A program made the position numbers and the translations under genes. A stretch of 64,000 bases of DNA from Flavilitoribacter nigricans DSM 23189 = NBRC 102662. Lineage in GTDB: Bacteria > Bacteroidota > Bacteroidia > Chitinophagales > Saprospiraceae. Of this stretch, positions 36,197-45,737 are shown piece by piece. Position 1 is the stretch's first letter; every line of letters starts with the position of its first letter. The notes under the pieces are model-generated. The model was not told the origin of the DNA, searched no databases, and worked only from the letters and a program-made list of their open reading frames with translations. The stretch spans positions 62,001 to 126,000 of the forward strand of contig NZ_PDUD01000001.1 of NCBI RefSeq assembly GCF_002646595.1. The letters are read 5' to 3'.

Positions 36197-37210
36197 ATGA
36201 TAGATGAACGCTACATATTAATGATCCACAAGCACTTGCGTAACGAGCTAAGTGAAGCGGATCAATTAGTCTTACAGAACTGGCTGGATCAGGATCCTGA
36301 ACACCGTCGGGCACTTGAGGATATCGAGCGCACCTGGGATCTGGGTGCCCGTTATCTGGCTACCTATTCTCCCGATGTTGAAGGAGGACTGACCAAACTG
36401 CAAGCCCGTATCCGGCAGGATAAACAGTCCCGTCTGACCGTAGTTTCGTCTAAAAAGCGATTCAACTTTTCCTTTACCACGGCCATCGCAGCGGCCCTGT
36501 TATTCCTGGTAGCGGCGCTGGTCGTCTGGAATTTCTGGTTCACGCCCGCTGAAATGCTGATCGTTACAACCGGCCCCGGAGAACAAAAGACCATCCCGTT
36601 GGCCGACGGTTCCACAGTGATCCTGAATGAAAACAGTCAGCTCAACTATCCCAGCTTCTTCCGGAGCGACCGCGCGGTGGAGCTTTCGGGCGAAGCGTAC
36701 TTTGAGATCAACCGGGACGAAGATCATACCTTTACCATCCAGACCTCCCGCACCAAGACCGAGGTTTTAGGTACCAGCTTTAATCTGAGAGCCTACCACA
36801 ATGAGAACTTCACCGAAGTAGAAGTGGTGAAGGGTTTGGTCCGTCTGGCCGATACTGCCGGCAAAAGTCCGATGGAACTGAACCAGGGAAGTCGCGGCAC
36901 CTACCAGCACGATCTGGGCACGATCCTTTCCGATAAACCGAAAACGCTGAATGCCAGCTACTGGCGGGAACGCAGGCTGCGTTTCAAAGGGCACCAGCTT
37001 GACGAAGCGATCAAAGAGATCAACAGCCGGCTCGGAATGAATATCCAGATCCAGAATCAGCAGATCTCCCAGTGTTCGCTTACCCTTAATGTAGCCCTTG
37101 ATCATCCCGATACGATCGTTGCCGTGATTGCCGATATCTTCAGCGCAACCTGGGCAAAATCAACTGACGGGAACTACCAGATCAGTGGAGGAGATTGTAT
37201 ATCCGGCTAA
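36197..37210 (+). CDS. FecR-family anti-sigma factor
   Basis: 337 residues. The cytoplasmic N-terminal domain (LSEADQLVLQNWLDQDPEHR) binds the sigma factor. A single membrane helix (about 95-115, AAALLFLVAALVVWNFWF), a FecR domain (TTGPGEQKTIPLADGSTVIL ... LGTSFNLRAY) and a C-terminal DUF4974-like domain (LRFKGHQLDEAIKEINSRL) follow. It would hold the sigma factor at the inner membrane and release it on a signal from an outer-membrane transducer. The ATG at 36197 is preferred to a TTG two codons earlier. Confidence 0.9.
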   Translation: MIDERYILMIHKHLRNELSEADQLVLQNWLDQDPEHRRALEDIERTWDLGARYLATYSPDVEGGLTKLQARIRQDKQSRLTVVSSKKRFNFSFTTAIAAALLFLVAALVVWNFWFTPAEMLIVTTGPGEQKTIPLADGSTVILNENSQLNYPSFFRSDRAVELSGEAYFEINRDEDHTFTIQTSRTKTEVLGTSFNLRAYHNENFTEVEVVKGLVRLADTAGKSPMELNQGSRGTYQHDLGTILSDKPKTLNASYWRERRLRFKGHQLDEAIKEINSRLGMNIQIQNQQISQCSLTLNVALDHPDTIVAVIADIFSATWAKSTDGNYQISGGDCISG

Positions 37211-37428
37211 CGGCTGCTAAAGCTCCATCCTTGGGGAAGCTATTGCAGCTGGATAACAAGTGACAGTCCGATCGAAAATTCCAAAAGCATAGAGGCTATA
37301 CGTTTCCGGGCACCCTGCCTTTCCACATCTCAACCTTCTTTCCTGATGCTTTTCAATTTGACTACCGTTGTATGAACTACCATTGAGCTCATGCAAGCAG
37401 TTTCGTATACCCACTTATCTTCGAGACC

Positions 37429-38259
37429 TTAAAAGGTCGGACAACCGATATTCCGTCCGGAACCACGGCCGCCGTAGCCACCTCCGATATCAAAAGACAG
37501 GGTAACGCCGCCGATGTAGTACCAGTCGTCAAAAGGTCCTCCCCGGTTATAGGTCGGATTGGGTTCGCCGTCATTACCGGCGATCGGGTTGCTGATCATC
37601 GCGGCCAGTTCACCGTTGCCTTCGTAAACGTCCTGATAGCTGACGGATGCATTACTGATATCATCAAGGTGATCGGTAAACAGTTTTCTGCCGCCGAACT
37701 CAAATGACATGGCCCAATTGCCCATATCCAGCTTGAGGCCCAATCCGACAGGGATCGCGATCTGGGTCAGTTGGTAGGGTTGTTCGTAGCCCGGCAGCCC
37801 CTGGCCTTCCGTGCCCAGTGGTTGCATTTCTATCCAGTTGCCGTCAAACAAGGTCTCGGGCCGGAAATTGAACACCGCGCCGCCACCAAAAATGAAGGGA
37901 ATAGCCTGGAAATTGGTCGTTCGACCGATGCGGAATAGGTTGATCTCAGCCGTAAGAGCGAATTCCGTAATATTGGAACGGAAATTACGCATGTATTCGT
38001 CGCTGCCGCGCAGGTCGCTTTCTTCCTGCACCTGACCGTGACTTACGCCCAAACGTATCGCCAGGGTATTGCTAAGATTAAAGCGTCCAAAAATACCAAA
38101 GGCTGGTTTTAGATTTTCAAAATAGAGGCCGAACTCATCTTCGGAAAGGTCGCCGCTATAAAGGGATACGCCGCCCAGGATACCCAACTCCGTGGATTGG
38201 GCCCGGGCCAGATTCCCGAGGGCAAATACCATACTTAGGATTAAAATAATTTGCTTCAT
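37429..38259 (-). CDS. DUF6089-type outer membrane beta-barrel protein
   Basis: 276 residues from the ATG at 38259, which begins the signal peptide (MKQIILILSMVFALGNLARAQ). The mature protein starts TELGILGGVSLYSGDLS and alternates strands typical of a small outer-membrane barrel (LAIRLGVSHGQVQEE, FALTAEINLFRIG, IPFIFGGGAVFNF). It ends in a glycine-rich tail (GGGYGGRGSGRN) that is unusual for a barrel and ends in TF. Convergent with the FecR-like gene. Function unknown. Confidence 0.8.
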   Translation of the reverse strand: MKQIILILSMVFALGNLARAQSTELGILGGVSLYSGDLSEDEFGLYFENLKPAFGIFGRFNLSNTLAIRLGVSHGQVQEESDLRGSDEYMRNFRSNITEFALTAEINLFRIGRTTNFQAIPFIFGGGAVFNFRPETLFDGNWIEMQPLGTEGQGLPGYEQPYQLTQIAIPVGLGLKLDMGNWAMSFEFGGRKLFTDHLDDISNASVSYQDVYEGNGELAAMISNPIAGNDGEPNPTYNRGGPFDDWYYIGGVTLSFDIGGGYGGRGSGRNIGCPTF

Positions 38260-38402
38260 AGAGAAGGTCATTTAGGGAGATTATGATAATTCGAATTATT
38301 CATGAGTATGTAAAAATAACATCACGAATATCTTTTTAGTGCATTGTAATAGGGTTATTCTATTTAGTTTTACGTTTTATTTCCCAATATGGATGTTAAA
38401 AT

Positions 38403-40202
38403 ATGAGTAGAAGAAGAGAAAAAGATGATGCCCCAAAGGTAAAACTGACCCGGGAAAGACTAAAAAAGGCTACACAGATCTTCACTTACGTACTCCCCTA
38501 CAAGTGGTATATGGTAGCCGGTTTTTTCTTTCTGATCAGTGGTAGTCTGCTGTTTCTGGGTATCATGAAGTTGCCGGGGGAGATCCTGAACGTGGCTACC
38601 GGAAAATCTAATTGGGGAATGAGTCTCAACCAGGTTTTCCTGCTGTTGATCGGCCTGCTGGTCCTGCAGAGTGTATTTTCCTACTTCCGCGTCCAGGTGT
38701 TTGCCATCATCAGTGAGAAGAGTATTGCACTGCTCCGGAAGGATCTGTTCTCCAAACTGATCACCTTGCCCATTTCCTACCTCGAAGAAAGACGGGTGGG
38801 CGAGCTCACCAGCCGCATCACCAGTGACGTGGCCAAGATCCAGCAGGTCGTTTCCGTCACCTTTGCCGAATTCCTGCGACAGATCATTTTACTCTTGGGC
38901 GGGGTGGCGATCATCCTGTTCACCATGTCCAAACTGGCCCTGGTCATGCTGGCCACTTTCCCGTTTGCCGTGCTGGTGGCCGTTTATATGGGTCGCAAGC
39001 TGCGAAAGCTGATGAAGACCCGGCAGGATCAACTCGCACAGACTAATGTGGTGGTGGAAGAGACCATGCAGACCATACAGACTGTAAAAGCCTATACGAA
39101 CGAGGGTTTTGAACTTCGTCGCTACATCAAATATCTGGACGAAGTCGTACGGGTTTCTCTGAAAGCCGCAAATATCCGGGGGATCTTTGCCTCTTTTATT
39201 ATTCTGGTCATGTTGGGCACCCTGTTCCTGATCATGTGGCGGGCCGCCGTGCTGGTCCAGCAGGGTGAGATGGTGGAAGGTAACCTGATTGACTTTATCG
39301 CCTACGCCGGTATCATCGGAGGTGCCATCGCCAGTATTGGTAATTTTTATACGGAGATCGTCTCCGCGATCGGTTCCACCGAGCGGGTATTCGACATCAT
39401 GCAGGAAAATTCCGAGGTAGATCTGGATGCAGCCGACCGGGCGCTGAATAGCAAATCCGGCGGTCATATCCGGTACGATCATGTCCATTTCAGTTATCCT
39501 ACGCGTGCGGACGTACCGGTTCTACAGGGAATTGACCTGGAAGTGCGGCCCGGCCAAAAAGTAGCGCTCGTGGGCGCCAGTGGAGCCGGTAAATCGACCA
39601 TCATTCAATTGTTGCTGCGCTATTACCAGCCGCAGGAAGGAGAAATCCTGCTAGACGGTCAGCCCATTCAGTCCTATGACCTTTCGGCTTACCGGAAAAA
39701 CCTGGCCATCGTCCCGCAGGAAGTGATCCTGTTCGGCGGTACGATCCGCGAAAATATACTGTACGGAAAACCCGGCGCTACGGACGAGGAGGTCCGCCTG
39801 GCGGCCCGTCAGGCCAATGCCCTGGACTTCATCACGGCATTTCCCGATGGTTTTGAAACGACGGTTGGGGAAAGAGGAGTAAAATTATCGGGAGGTCAGC
39901 GACAGCGGATCGCGATCGCCCGGGCCATACTGAAAGACCCGGCCGTACTGTTGCTGGACGAGGCGACATCCTCCCTGGATGCCGAATCGGAAAAAGCCGT
40001 TCAGGATGCGTTGAACACCTTGATGCAGGGTCGAACCTCCATCATTATCGCCCACCGGCTGGCAACGATCCGGGATGTAGACCGGATCTATGTCATTGAA
40101 CAGGGTCAGATAGTCGAAAGCGGTACGCACCTGGAACTTTCGGAAAAGCAGGATGGAGCGTACAGCAATCTCGCAAAATTGCAATTCGACCTGGCCGAAT
40201 AG
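38403..40202 (+). CDS. MsbA-like ABC exporter (fused permease and ATPase)
   Basis: 599 residues. Six membrane helices (about 35-340) belong to the type IV exporter fold. The nucleotide-binding domain has Walker A GASGAGKSTI, Q-loop IVPQEVILFGG, signature LSGGQRQRIAIARAIL, Walker B VLLLDEATSSLD and the switch histidine in IIAHRLAT. Homodimeric exporters of this type move lipids or lipid-linked compounds across the inner membrane. The ATG is at 38403 with A-rich sequence upstream. It is a single gene, with no partner half-transporter. Confidence 0.92.
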   Translation: MSRRREKDDAPKVKLTRERLKKATQIFTYVLPYKWYMVAGFFFLISGSLLFLGIMKLPGEILNVATGKSNWGMSLNQVFLLLIGLLVLQSVFSYFRVQVFAIISEKSIALLRKDLFSKLITLPISYLEERRVGELTSRITSDVAKIQQVVSVTFAEFLRQIILLLGGVAIILFTMSKLALVMLATFPFAVLVAVYMGRKLRKLMKTRQDQLAQTNVVVEETMQTIQTVKAYTNEGFELRRYIKYLDEVVRVSLKAANIRGIFASFIILVMLGTLFLIMWRAAVLVQQGEMVEGNLIDFIAYAGIIGGAIASIGNFYTEIVSAIGSTERVFDIMQENSEVDLDAADRALNSKSGGHIRYDHVHFSYPTRADVPVLQGIDLEVRPGQKVALVGASGAGKSTIIQLLLRYYQPQEGEILLDGQPIQSYDLSAYRKNLAIVPQEVILFGGTIRENILYGKPGATDEEVRLAARQANALDFITAFPDGFETTVGERGVKLSGGQRQRIAIARAILKDPAVLLLDEATSSLDAESEKAVQDALNTLMQGRTSIIIAHRLATIRDVDRIYVIEQGQIVESGTHLELSEKQDGAYSNLAKLQFDLAE

Positions 40203-40236
40203 AATAGATCATCAGATCCAAAAAGAACCTGGTTCC

Positions 40237-40476
40237 TTAGGAAGCGCCCACTCTTTCCTGGGCTAAAGAATCTTCGTATTTCCTAATGATCTTAGCTTGC
40301 CGGTCGGCAATCTTGTTGAGTAATTTGAGCTCCTGGTTGAGCTCTTCCTCTTTGTGCGCAAGGTCTTCAAAAGCTTGTAGCTTTTTCCTCCTGCGATTGA
40401 TATCGAGGATCTTTCCAATGGTGGTGTTCAAAGCGACTTTTGCTCTCACGAGCTTTCGTTTGATCGATCTCTTCAT
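40237..40476 (-). CDS. Small basic coiled-coil protein
   Basis: 79 residues from the ATG at 40476 (MKRSIKRKLVRAKVALN). The open frame extends upstream to 40590, but that part is hydrophobic, AT-rich and unlike a protein start. The N-terminal half is strongly basic (INRRRKKLQAFE) and the rest is a Glu/Lys/Leu-rich coiled coil (EELNQELKLLNKIADRQAK). No known family is recognised. It could bind nucleic acid or a partner protein; this is only inference from charge. Confidence 0.5.
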   Translation of the reverse strand: MKRSIKRKLVRAKVALNTTIGKILDINRRRKKLQAFEDLAHKEEELNQELKLLNKIADRQAKIIRKYEDSLAQERVGAS

Positions 40477-40669
40477 CGATGCAAATTGTTTGATGTCAGG
40501 CAATTGGTTAATAGATAGTTGGGCATAAAGTGGAAAATAAATTTCCAAAATATGAATATAGGCTGAAACAAAATTAAAAAATATTTTCACCCAGCCAAAT
40601 TAAATTTCAAGTAACATAAGAATTACATTTGGCGAAGTACTTATATATTTTTCATCAACATAACAATTC

Positions 40670-40687
40670 GGGTTGGGGTTTGGGTTG
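40670..40687 (+). repeat. Short G-rich, telomere-like tract
   Basis: GGGTTGGGGTTTGGGTTG lies in AT-rich intergenic DNA about 200 nt upstream of the small coiled-coil gene. Three G-runs are present; a fourth is only GG, so G-quadruplex formation would be marginal. Confidence 0.4.
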
Positions 40688-40754
40688 AGTATTTTCCAAA
40701 TAAAAACTGTTAAAGTCGCTTATTGTGTGTTCTGGATTTTTTTTCGCCTGCCAG

Positions 40755-42296
40755 TTACCTTTTTATGCCTAAGACCCCCAAAAGGCCGCGGGTCAGTTCC
40801 CGGGCAATGGTGCGCCCGATCTGACGGGTTGTCGTGCTGTTGATCACTTTTTCAAAAGTGCTTTTCTCCGCCCGCCGGCTGTAGGTTTTCCGGGCTTTAT
40901 CCTGCTGGTCCCGCAGCTTGGCCTGTTGCTCGGCTTCCTGTGCTTTTGCGATCTTTTCGGTCAGGATCTCGTACGCACTTTCCCGATCGACTACCTCGTT
41001 GTACTTTTTCAACAGATAGGAACGGCCGAGGATCTTTTTGATCTCGCTATCGGTCAGGATATCCATTCTGGATTCGGGAGCCCGCAACATGGTATGCGCC
41101 AGCGGTGTGGGGATCCCCTTTTCATTCAAAGCCGTTACCAGCGCCTCGCCGGTACCAAGTTCGGTGAGCAACTGGTCCACTTCGTAGTAATCCGTCAGCG
41201 GGTAGTTCTGGGCAGCCAGACGGATCGCTTTCCGATCCTTGGCGGTGAAGGCGCGCAGTGCGTGCTGGATCTTCAGACCGAGCTGCCCCAGTACGCTTTC
41301 GGGAACGTCTGCCGGGTTCTGGGTGACAAAGTAAATGCCCACCCCCTTAGAACGGATCAGCTTGATGATCGCCTCGATCTGATCCATCAGTGCATCGGAT
41401 GCTTCATCAAACACCAGATGCGCTTCATCGATGAAAAGTACCAGTTTGGGTTGGTCCATATCGCCTTCCTCGGGGAAAGTACTGTAGATCTCGGCGAGGA
41501 TCTGTAACATGAAGGTGGAGAACAATTTCGGACGATCCTGAATATCCGTCAGGCGGATAATGGAGACAATACCGCGTCCGTTCTCGTCTACCCGACAAAG
41601 ATCATCGACTTCGAATGAACGTTCGCCAAAGAACACCTCTGCTCCCTGCTGCTCGAGTTCTACCACTTTACGCATGATCGCTCCGACCGAACTACTGGAA
41701 AAGCTACCGTATTCGGCCTTGATCTCATCTTTGCCTTCATTCGAGATGTACTGCAACGTCTTTTTAAAATCTTTCAGATCCAGCAGCGGCATTTGATGAT
41801 CGTCGCAGTATTTGAACAATACTGCGACGATGCCCGCCTGGGTCTCGGACAGATCCAGCATTTTTGAGAACAGCACCGGACCAAACTCGGAAACGGTGGC
41901 CCGCAGGCGCGCACCGGGTTCGTCGGACAGGGTCAGGAACTCAACGGGAGTGCCGCTGGCTTTGAATTCGAAACCGATCTTCGCGTGTCTTTCATCGATC
42001 TTAGGGTGGCCGTCACTGGGAACGGCGATACCACTCAGGTCCCCCTTTACATCCATCAGCAGAGACGGGACTCCCTTCGCGGAGAGTTGTTCCGCCAGGA
42101 TTTGCAGGGTTTTGGTCTTACCCGAACCGGTAGCCCCGGCGATCAGCCCGTGACGGTTCATACTGCGCAGCGGCAGTTTGATCAGCGTACCGGTCATCAC
42201 TTCTTTGTCCAGCATAGCTCCTCCGAGGACGATAGAGTCCCCTTTAAAGGTATATCCGTTCTCGATGGTTTCGATGAAATGCTCTTTATTGGCCAT
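40755..42296 (-). CDS. HerA-like P-loop ATPase (DUF853/YjgR family)
   Basis: 513 residues. Walker A is GATGSGKTKTLQ (near residue 53), Walker B is KLVLFIDEAHLVF, and arginine-containing segments follow (IRSKGVGIYFVTQNPADVP). The C-terminal part is highly charged (EAEQQAKLRDQQDKARKTYSRR) before a hydrophobic end. YjgR-type proteins are predicted cytoplasmic ATPases of unclear role, distantly related to DNA-translocating HerA. There is no NurA nuclease neighbour, so a HerA-NurA repair pair is not supported. It stands 99 nt from the endonuclease gene on the same strand. Confidence 0.85.
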   Translation of the reverse strand: MANKEHFIETIENGYTFKGDSIVLGGAMLDKEVMTGTLIKLPLRSMNRHGLIAGATGSGKTKTLQILAEQLSAKGVPSLLMDVKGDLSGIAVPSDGHPKIDERHAKIGFEFKASGTPVEFLTLSDEPGARLRATVSEFGPVLFSKMLDLSETQAGIVAVLFKYCDDHQMPLLDLKDFKKTLQYISNEGKDEIKAEYGSFSSSSVGAIMRKVVELEQQGAEVFFGERSFEVDDLCRVDENGRGIVSIIRLTDIQDRPKLFSTFMLQILAEIYSTFPEEGDMDQPKLVLFIDEAHLVFDEASDALMDQIEAIIKLIRSKGVGIYFVTQNPADVPESVLGQLGLKIQHALRAFTAKDRKAIRLAAQNYPLTDYYEVDQLLTELGTGEALVTALNEKGIPTPLAHTMLRAPESRMDILTDSEIKKILGRSYLLKKYNEVVDRESAYEILTEKIAKAQEAEQQAKLRDQQDKARKTYSRRAEKSTFEKVINSTTTRQIGRTIARELTRGLLGVLGIKR

Positions 42297-42395
42297 GGTA
42301 ATTGAATTCCTGTTTTATCTTGAATGGTTCATTTATTGTTATCGATCCGGATTTCGGTGACCGATCCCGGACCGGGGCGACCGCTTTACGCAGCG

Positions 42396-43286
42396 TTATT
42401 CTTTATTCCACTGCTCGATCCGCTTATCGTACTTTTGCTTACTGAACTGCCAGAGGTCGAGGTTGTAGTTACCTTCCAGTTGCTGCTCCAGTTCTTTGGG
42501 CATCAGATCGGGATAAAAGTCGATACCAGTTAGTTCTTCCACCTGATCGATGCTCGCCACAAAATCGTACAAAGGTTCAAAACTCACCTGATTAGGAATG
42601 ATGAAGCCGATGCCTTTTTGCTCGGGTTCGGCCAGATCCAGCAGCACCTTAAAATAGGCGGTGGGTACGCTGACCTCGTTCTCTCCGATGTACCCTTTGG
42701 GTTCCTGACTCAAGACCGGCCCCGTCACTACGTAAAGTTCATCAAATTTTTTCGCCCAGTCGCGGGTCAGCTCTTCCAGTTCCCGCCAAATGCCTTTATT
42801 GAAGTTACGGGATTGGGGGCTGATGTTACTCATCAGGAAGGTCTCTTCCATCGCTGCGGCATCGTAGGCCATATCCGCCGCGGGTACGAGGTGTCCGCGG
42901 TCGTAGCCCGAGCCGCGGTAGTCGTTGGGCGTAGCCGAACCGGTCTTGACCCTGCTGTCCGGCATGAAGTTATCACTGCGTTTATTCCAGGGCTTTTCGA
43001 GATTTTCGCGGGTGAGAATATAGGCCACCCACTCGGCCTGTTCGTGATCTTCGTTGTAGGAGATCACGTAGTCCCGGTACTCGATGACCTGGCCGGTACT
43101 GCTGGGCAAGTAATACGATTCGGCGTGGTAAGTTTCTCCGGTATCCGGCGGAGTAAGATCGGCGCCGGTAAAATAGTTGAAAACGAAATAGAGTCCTCCG
43201 ATAATCGCTCCGAATAACCCCACCTTCACGATCATGCCCGAACTGCCTTTTGCCTGCCGTGCATGATTGGTCCTTAATTTGGCCAT
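42396..43286 (-). CDS. Membrane-anchored DNA/RNA non-specific endonuclease (NUC1 family)
   Basis: 296 residues. An N-terminal membrane helix (about 20-40, VGLFGAIIGGLYFVFNYF) is followed by an endonuclease domain. The catalytic motif is YDRGHLVPAADMAY with the active-site histidine; NISPQSRNFNKGIWRELE provides the metal-binding asparagine. The topology suggests an extracytoplasmic nuclease, perhaps for nutrient DNA or defence. It may share a transcript with the HerA-like gene downstream. Confidence 0.9.
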   Translation of the reverse strand: MAKLRTNHARQAKGSSGMIVKVGLFGAIIGGLYFVFNYFTGADLTPPDTGETYHAESYYLPSSTGQVIEYRDYVISYNEDHEQAEWVAYILTRENLEKPWNKRSDNFMPDSRVKTGSATPNDYRGSGYDRGHLVPAADMAYDAAAMEETFLMSNISPQSRNFNKGIWRELEELTRDWAKKFDELYVVTGPVLSQEPKGYIGENEVSVPTAYFKVLLDLAEPEQKGIGFIIPNQVSFEPLYDFVASIDQVEELTGIDFYPDLMPKELEQQLEGNYNLDLWQFSKQKYDKRIEQWNKE

Positions 43287-43727
43287 ACAGTATGTTTTGG
43301 ATGGTGGTAAAAATAGCTAATTTGTAGGAAGCAACAAACAATTGGAGCATTTCACCCGGATATTGGATACGGTGAAAAACAGGGAAGGAAAATACGGGCT
43401 AAATTCTTCCGCAGCCGAAGCGTTGCCGGGCCGCGATCCGGGTCCGCTAAACGCTTCGGTGCAAAAGACTTACCGGGCTAATCGATGACGATTAACCTAA
43501 AAACATTCGCTAGATCCAGGGGCATTCGGGCGGAGGTTGGCGCCAATCCGCAAAAGAAAAATTAATAGGGAAGAGGACAAAGGTGAATATGGAAAAGAAA
43601 GGCTTTAGGTGTTCCCACTGTGTGTGGCAACTGTGTAATAGGACCCACAAAGTAAGAAATTATCTTATAAAAAAAACATATCCCACACATTTTTTTACCT
43701 TACCGGAAAATGAAAGAAAATTAGCAT
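43287..43727. other. Divergent intergenic region with two palindromes
   Basis: 441 bp between divergent genes with no supportable gene. It contains CCGAAGCGTT (43415-43424) paired with AACGCTTCGG (43450-43459) around a G+C-rich 25-nt loop, and a second short palindrome centred on TTGGCGCCAA near 43540. No T-run follows either, so they are not ordinary terminators. The last 60 nt before coaE are AT-rich and probably promoter. Confidence 0.45.
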
Positions 43728-44333
43728 ATGCTGAGAATTGGGATCACCGGAGGAATAGGTAGTGGCAAGACCACGGTATGCCGGATCTTCGCCAGCCTGG
43801 GCATTCCTGTTTACAATGCAGATCAACGGGCCAAGTGGTTGATGAGCAACGATAAAGAACTGATCGAAGCTATAAAATCCCTTTTCGGACCGGAAGCCTA
43901 TTACGAGAACGGCCAGCTGAATCGCCAGCATTTAAGTGATATTATTTTTTCCGAACCGAAAAAACGGGAACAGCTCAATGCGATCGTACATCCTGCGGTC
44001 TGGCAAGACGGAGACCGCTGGAACGCCGAGCACCCGGATGCGCCCTATACCCTCAAAGAAGCGGCCTTAATATTTGAGTCGGGAGGTCATAAGCACTTAA
44101 ATAAGGTTATTGTTATAACGGCCCCCGAAGATTTACGCATCACCCGGGTGGTACGCCGGGACGGCGTGGAGCGTGCGGCAGTCAAGGCCAGAATAGCCGC
44201 CCAAATGCCCGAATCCGAAAAAGTCAGCCGTGCGGACTTTGTGATCTTCAACGACGGTCACCAGATGTTGATCCCGCAGGTGCTGCAGATCCACCGGCAA
44301 TTGATCGCGATGAGCGGTGGAGAGGCCGGTTGA
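43728..44333 (+). CDS. coaE: Dephospho-CoA kinase
   Basis: 201 residues. Phosphorylates dephospho-CoA, the last step of coenzyme A synthesis; cytoplasmic. The P-loop GITGGIGSGKTTV is at residues 4-16, then DQRAKWLM, IVHPAVWQD and the VDAP-like region IFESGGHKHLNKVIVITAP, followed by RITRVVRRDG. Length and start are normal. Confidence 0.95.
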   Translation: MLRIGITGGIGSGKTTVCRIFASLGIPVYNADQRAKWLMSNDKELIEAIKSLFGPEAYYENGQLNRQHLSDIIFSEPKKREQLNAIVHPAVWQDGDRWNAEHPDAPYTLKEAALIFESGGHKHLNKVIVITAPEDLRITRVVRRDGVERAAVKARIAAQMPESEKVSRADFVIFNDGHQMLIPQVLQIHRQLIAMSGGEAG

Positions 44334-44372
44334 GGCATTCGGAAATTTTCAGGTAGTTATCGATAAAATAAC

Positions 44373-45737
44373 TTATCCCCTATCCAGGGCCGCCTTGTAG
44401 GTGGCCAGGCAACGCTCCCGGGCCATTTTGTGATCCACGATCGGTGCGGGATAGTCCTTGGTGCCGTATTCGGGTACCCATTCCTTCACATAACGGAGCT
44501 CCTTATCAAATTTTTTCAACTGACTCTCCGGGTTAAAGATCCGGAAATACGGAGCGGCGTCGGTACCGCTGCCGGCCGCCCATTGCCAGCCGCCGTTATT
44601 ACTCGCCAGTTCGTAATCCAGTAATTTTTCGGCAAAATAGGCTTCGCCCCATCGCCAGTCGATCAGCAAATGTTTAGTCAGGAAACTGGCCGTTACCATC
44701 CGCACCCGGTTGTGCATGTAGCCGGTCGTATTGAGCTCTCGCATACCGGCGTCCACGATCGGGTAACCGGTTTCGCCGGCACACCAGGCCCGGAACTCCT
44801 GTTCGTTATTCCGCCATTCGATCTGGTCGTATTTTTCCCGGAAAGAGCGCTCTACCACGTGCGGAAAATTGTCCATGATCATTGCGTAGAAGTCCCTCCA
44901 GATGAGTTCGTTGAGGAAGGTACCGTTCAATTTCGCCGCGCGTCGGGCTTTTTCCCGAATGCTGATGGTACCGAACCGAAAATGCAGCCCTAACCTCGAA
45001 GTTCCTTCGATGGCCGGGTAATCACGGGTTCTATCGTAATTGCGGATCAGTTCACGGCTGACTTCCCGATCCGGAAAGGGAATGCCCGCCGGCTCGAACC
45101 CCATATCCGCCAGACTCGGGATCTCCGTCGATCCTGTTTGGTGGAAATGGTCAAAATAACGCTCGTTCGGATAAGGTTTAAGATAAAAAGACAGTTTGTC
45201 CGACTGGCCATTTTTAGCATCGGGATCCTCCTCTACTTCTACCAGCTTTTCTTCCAGCTTAGCCTTCCAGGCCCGGCTGTAGGGCGTAAATACCACGTAG
45301 GGGTCGCCGTCTGCTTTGGTCACTTCCAGCTTTTCAAAAATCACCTGATCCTTATAGGTACGAAACTCCGTGTCGTTTTCCGAGAGCAATTCCGCGACGG
45401 CAGCATCGCGGTCCTTGGCCGACGGTTCGTAATCGTGATTGGTATACACCGCCTGCACATCCCATTCCCGCAGCAGTTCTTTCCAGACCTCCAGTGGATT
45501 TCCGTGACGCACCAGCAGCGTGCTGCCGAGCGCTTCCAGCTCTCCGTGCAGCCGTTCGATCTCCTGGTGAATAAACTCCACCCGGGCATCGGCACGGGAG
45601 GGCAACTTGTCCAGTATAGTCGTATCAAAAATAAACAACGGCAAAACGGGCCGTCCCGTTTTGAGCGCGCGATACAGGCCGGCGTTATCTTCCAGTCTCA
45701 GGTCCCGGCGGAACCAAAATATGGTAACTTGTTCCAT
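44373..45737 (-). CDS. phrB: Deoxyribodipyrimidine photolyase (cryptochrome/photolyase family)
   Basis: 454 residues from the ATG at 45737 (MEQVTIFWFRRDLRLEDN); a frame start at 45767 would add ten residues. The N-terminal antenna-binding domain is about 1-130. The C-terminal FAD domain has TSRLGLHFRFGTISIR, LIWRDFYAMI, WCAGETGYPIVDAGMREL, HNRVRMVTASFLTKHLLIDWR and NNGGWQWAAGSGTDAAPYFRI pieces, the class I CPD photolyase pattern. It repairs UV pyrimidine dimers with blue light. It appears monocistronic and is convergent with coaE. Confidence 0.94.
   Translation of the reverse strand: MEQVTIFWFRRDLRLEDNAGLYRALKTGRPVLPLFIFDTTILDKLPSRADARVEFIHQEIERLHGELEALGSTLLVRHGNPLEVWKELLREWDVQAVYTNHDYEPSAKDRDAAVAELLSENDTEFRTYKDQVIFEKLEVTKADGDPYVVFTPYSRAWKAKLEEKLVEVEEDPDAKNGQSDKLSFYLKPYPNERYFDHFHQTGSTEIPSLADMGFEPAGIPFPDREVSRELIRNYDRTRDYPAIEGTSRLGLHFRFGTISIREKARRAAKLNGTFLNELIWRDFYAMIMDNFPHVVERSFREKYDQIEWRNNEQEFRAWCAGETGYPIVDAGMRELNTTGYMHNRVRMVTASFLTKHLLIDWRWGEAYFAEKLLDYELASNNGGWQWAAGSGTDAAPYFRIFNPESQLKKFDKELRYVKEWVPEYGTKDYPAPIVDHKMARERCLATYKAALDRG

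Noticed and set aside
40477-40590. N-terminal extension of the small coiled-coil protein
   Set aside because: The extra 38 residues are hydrophobic, AT-encoded and precede a normal ATG start followed by a basic, well-formed coiled coil.
40755-43286. HerA-like ATPase plus nuclease as a phage-defence or DNA-end-processing system
   Set aside because: The ATPase belongs to the YjgR/DUF853 type and the nuclease is membrane-anchored on the extracytoplasmic side. The pairing is not the HerA-NurA or HerA-Sir2 arrangement.
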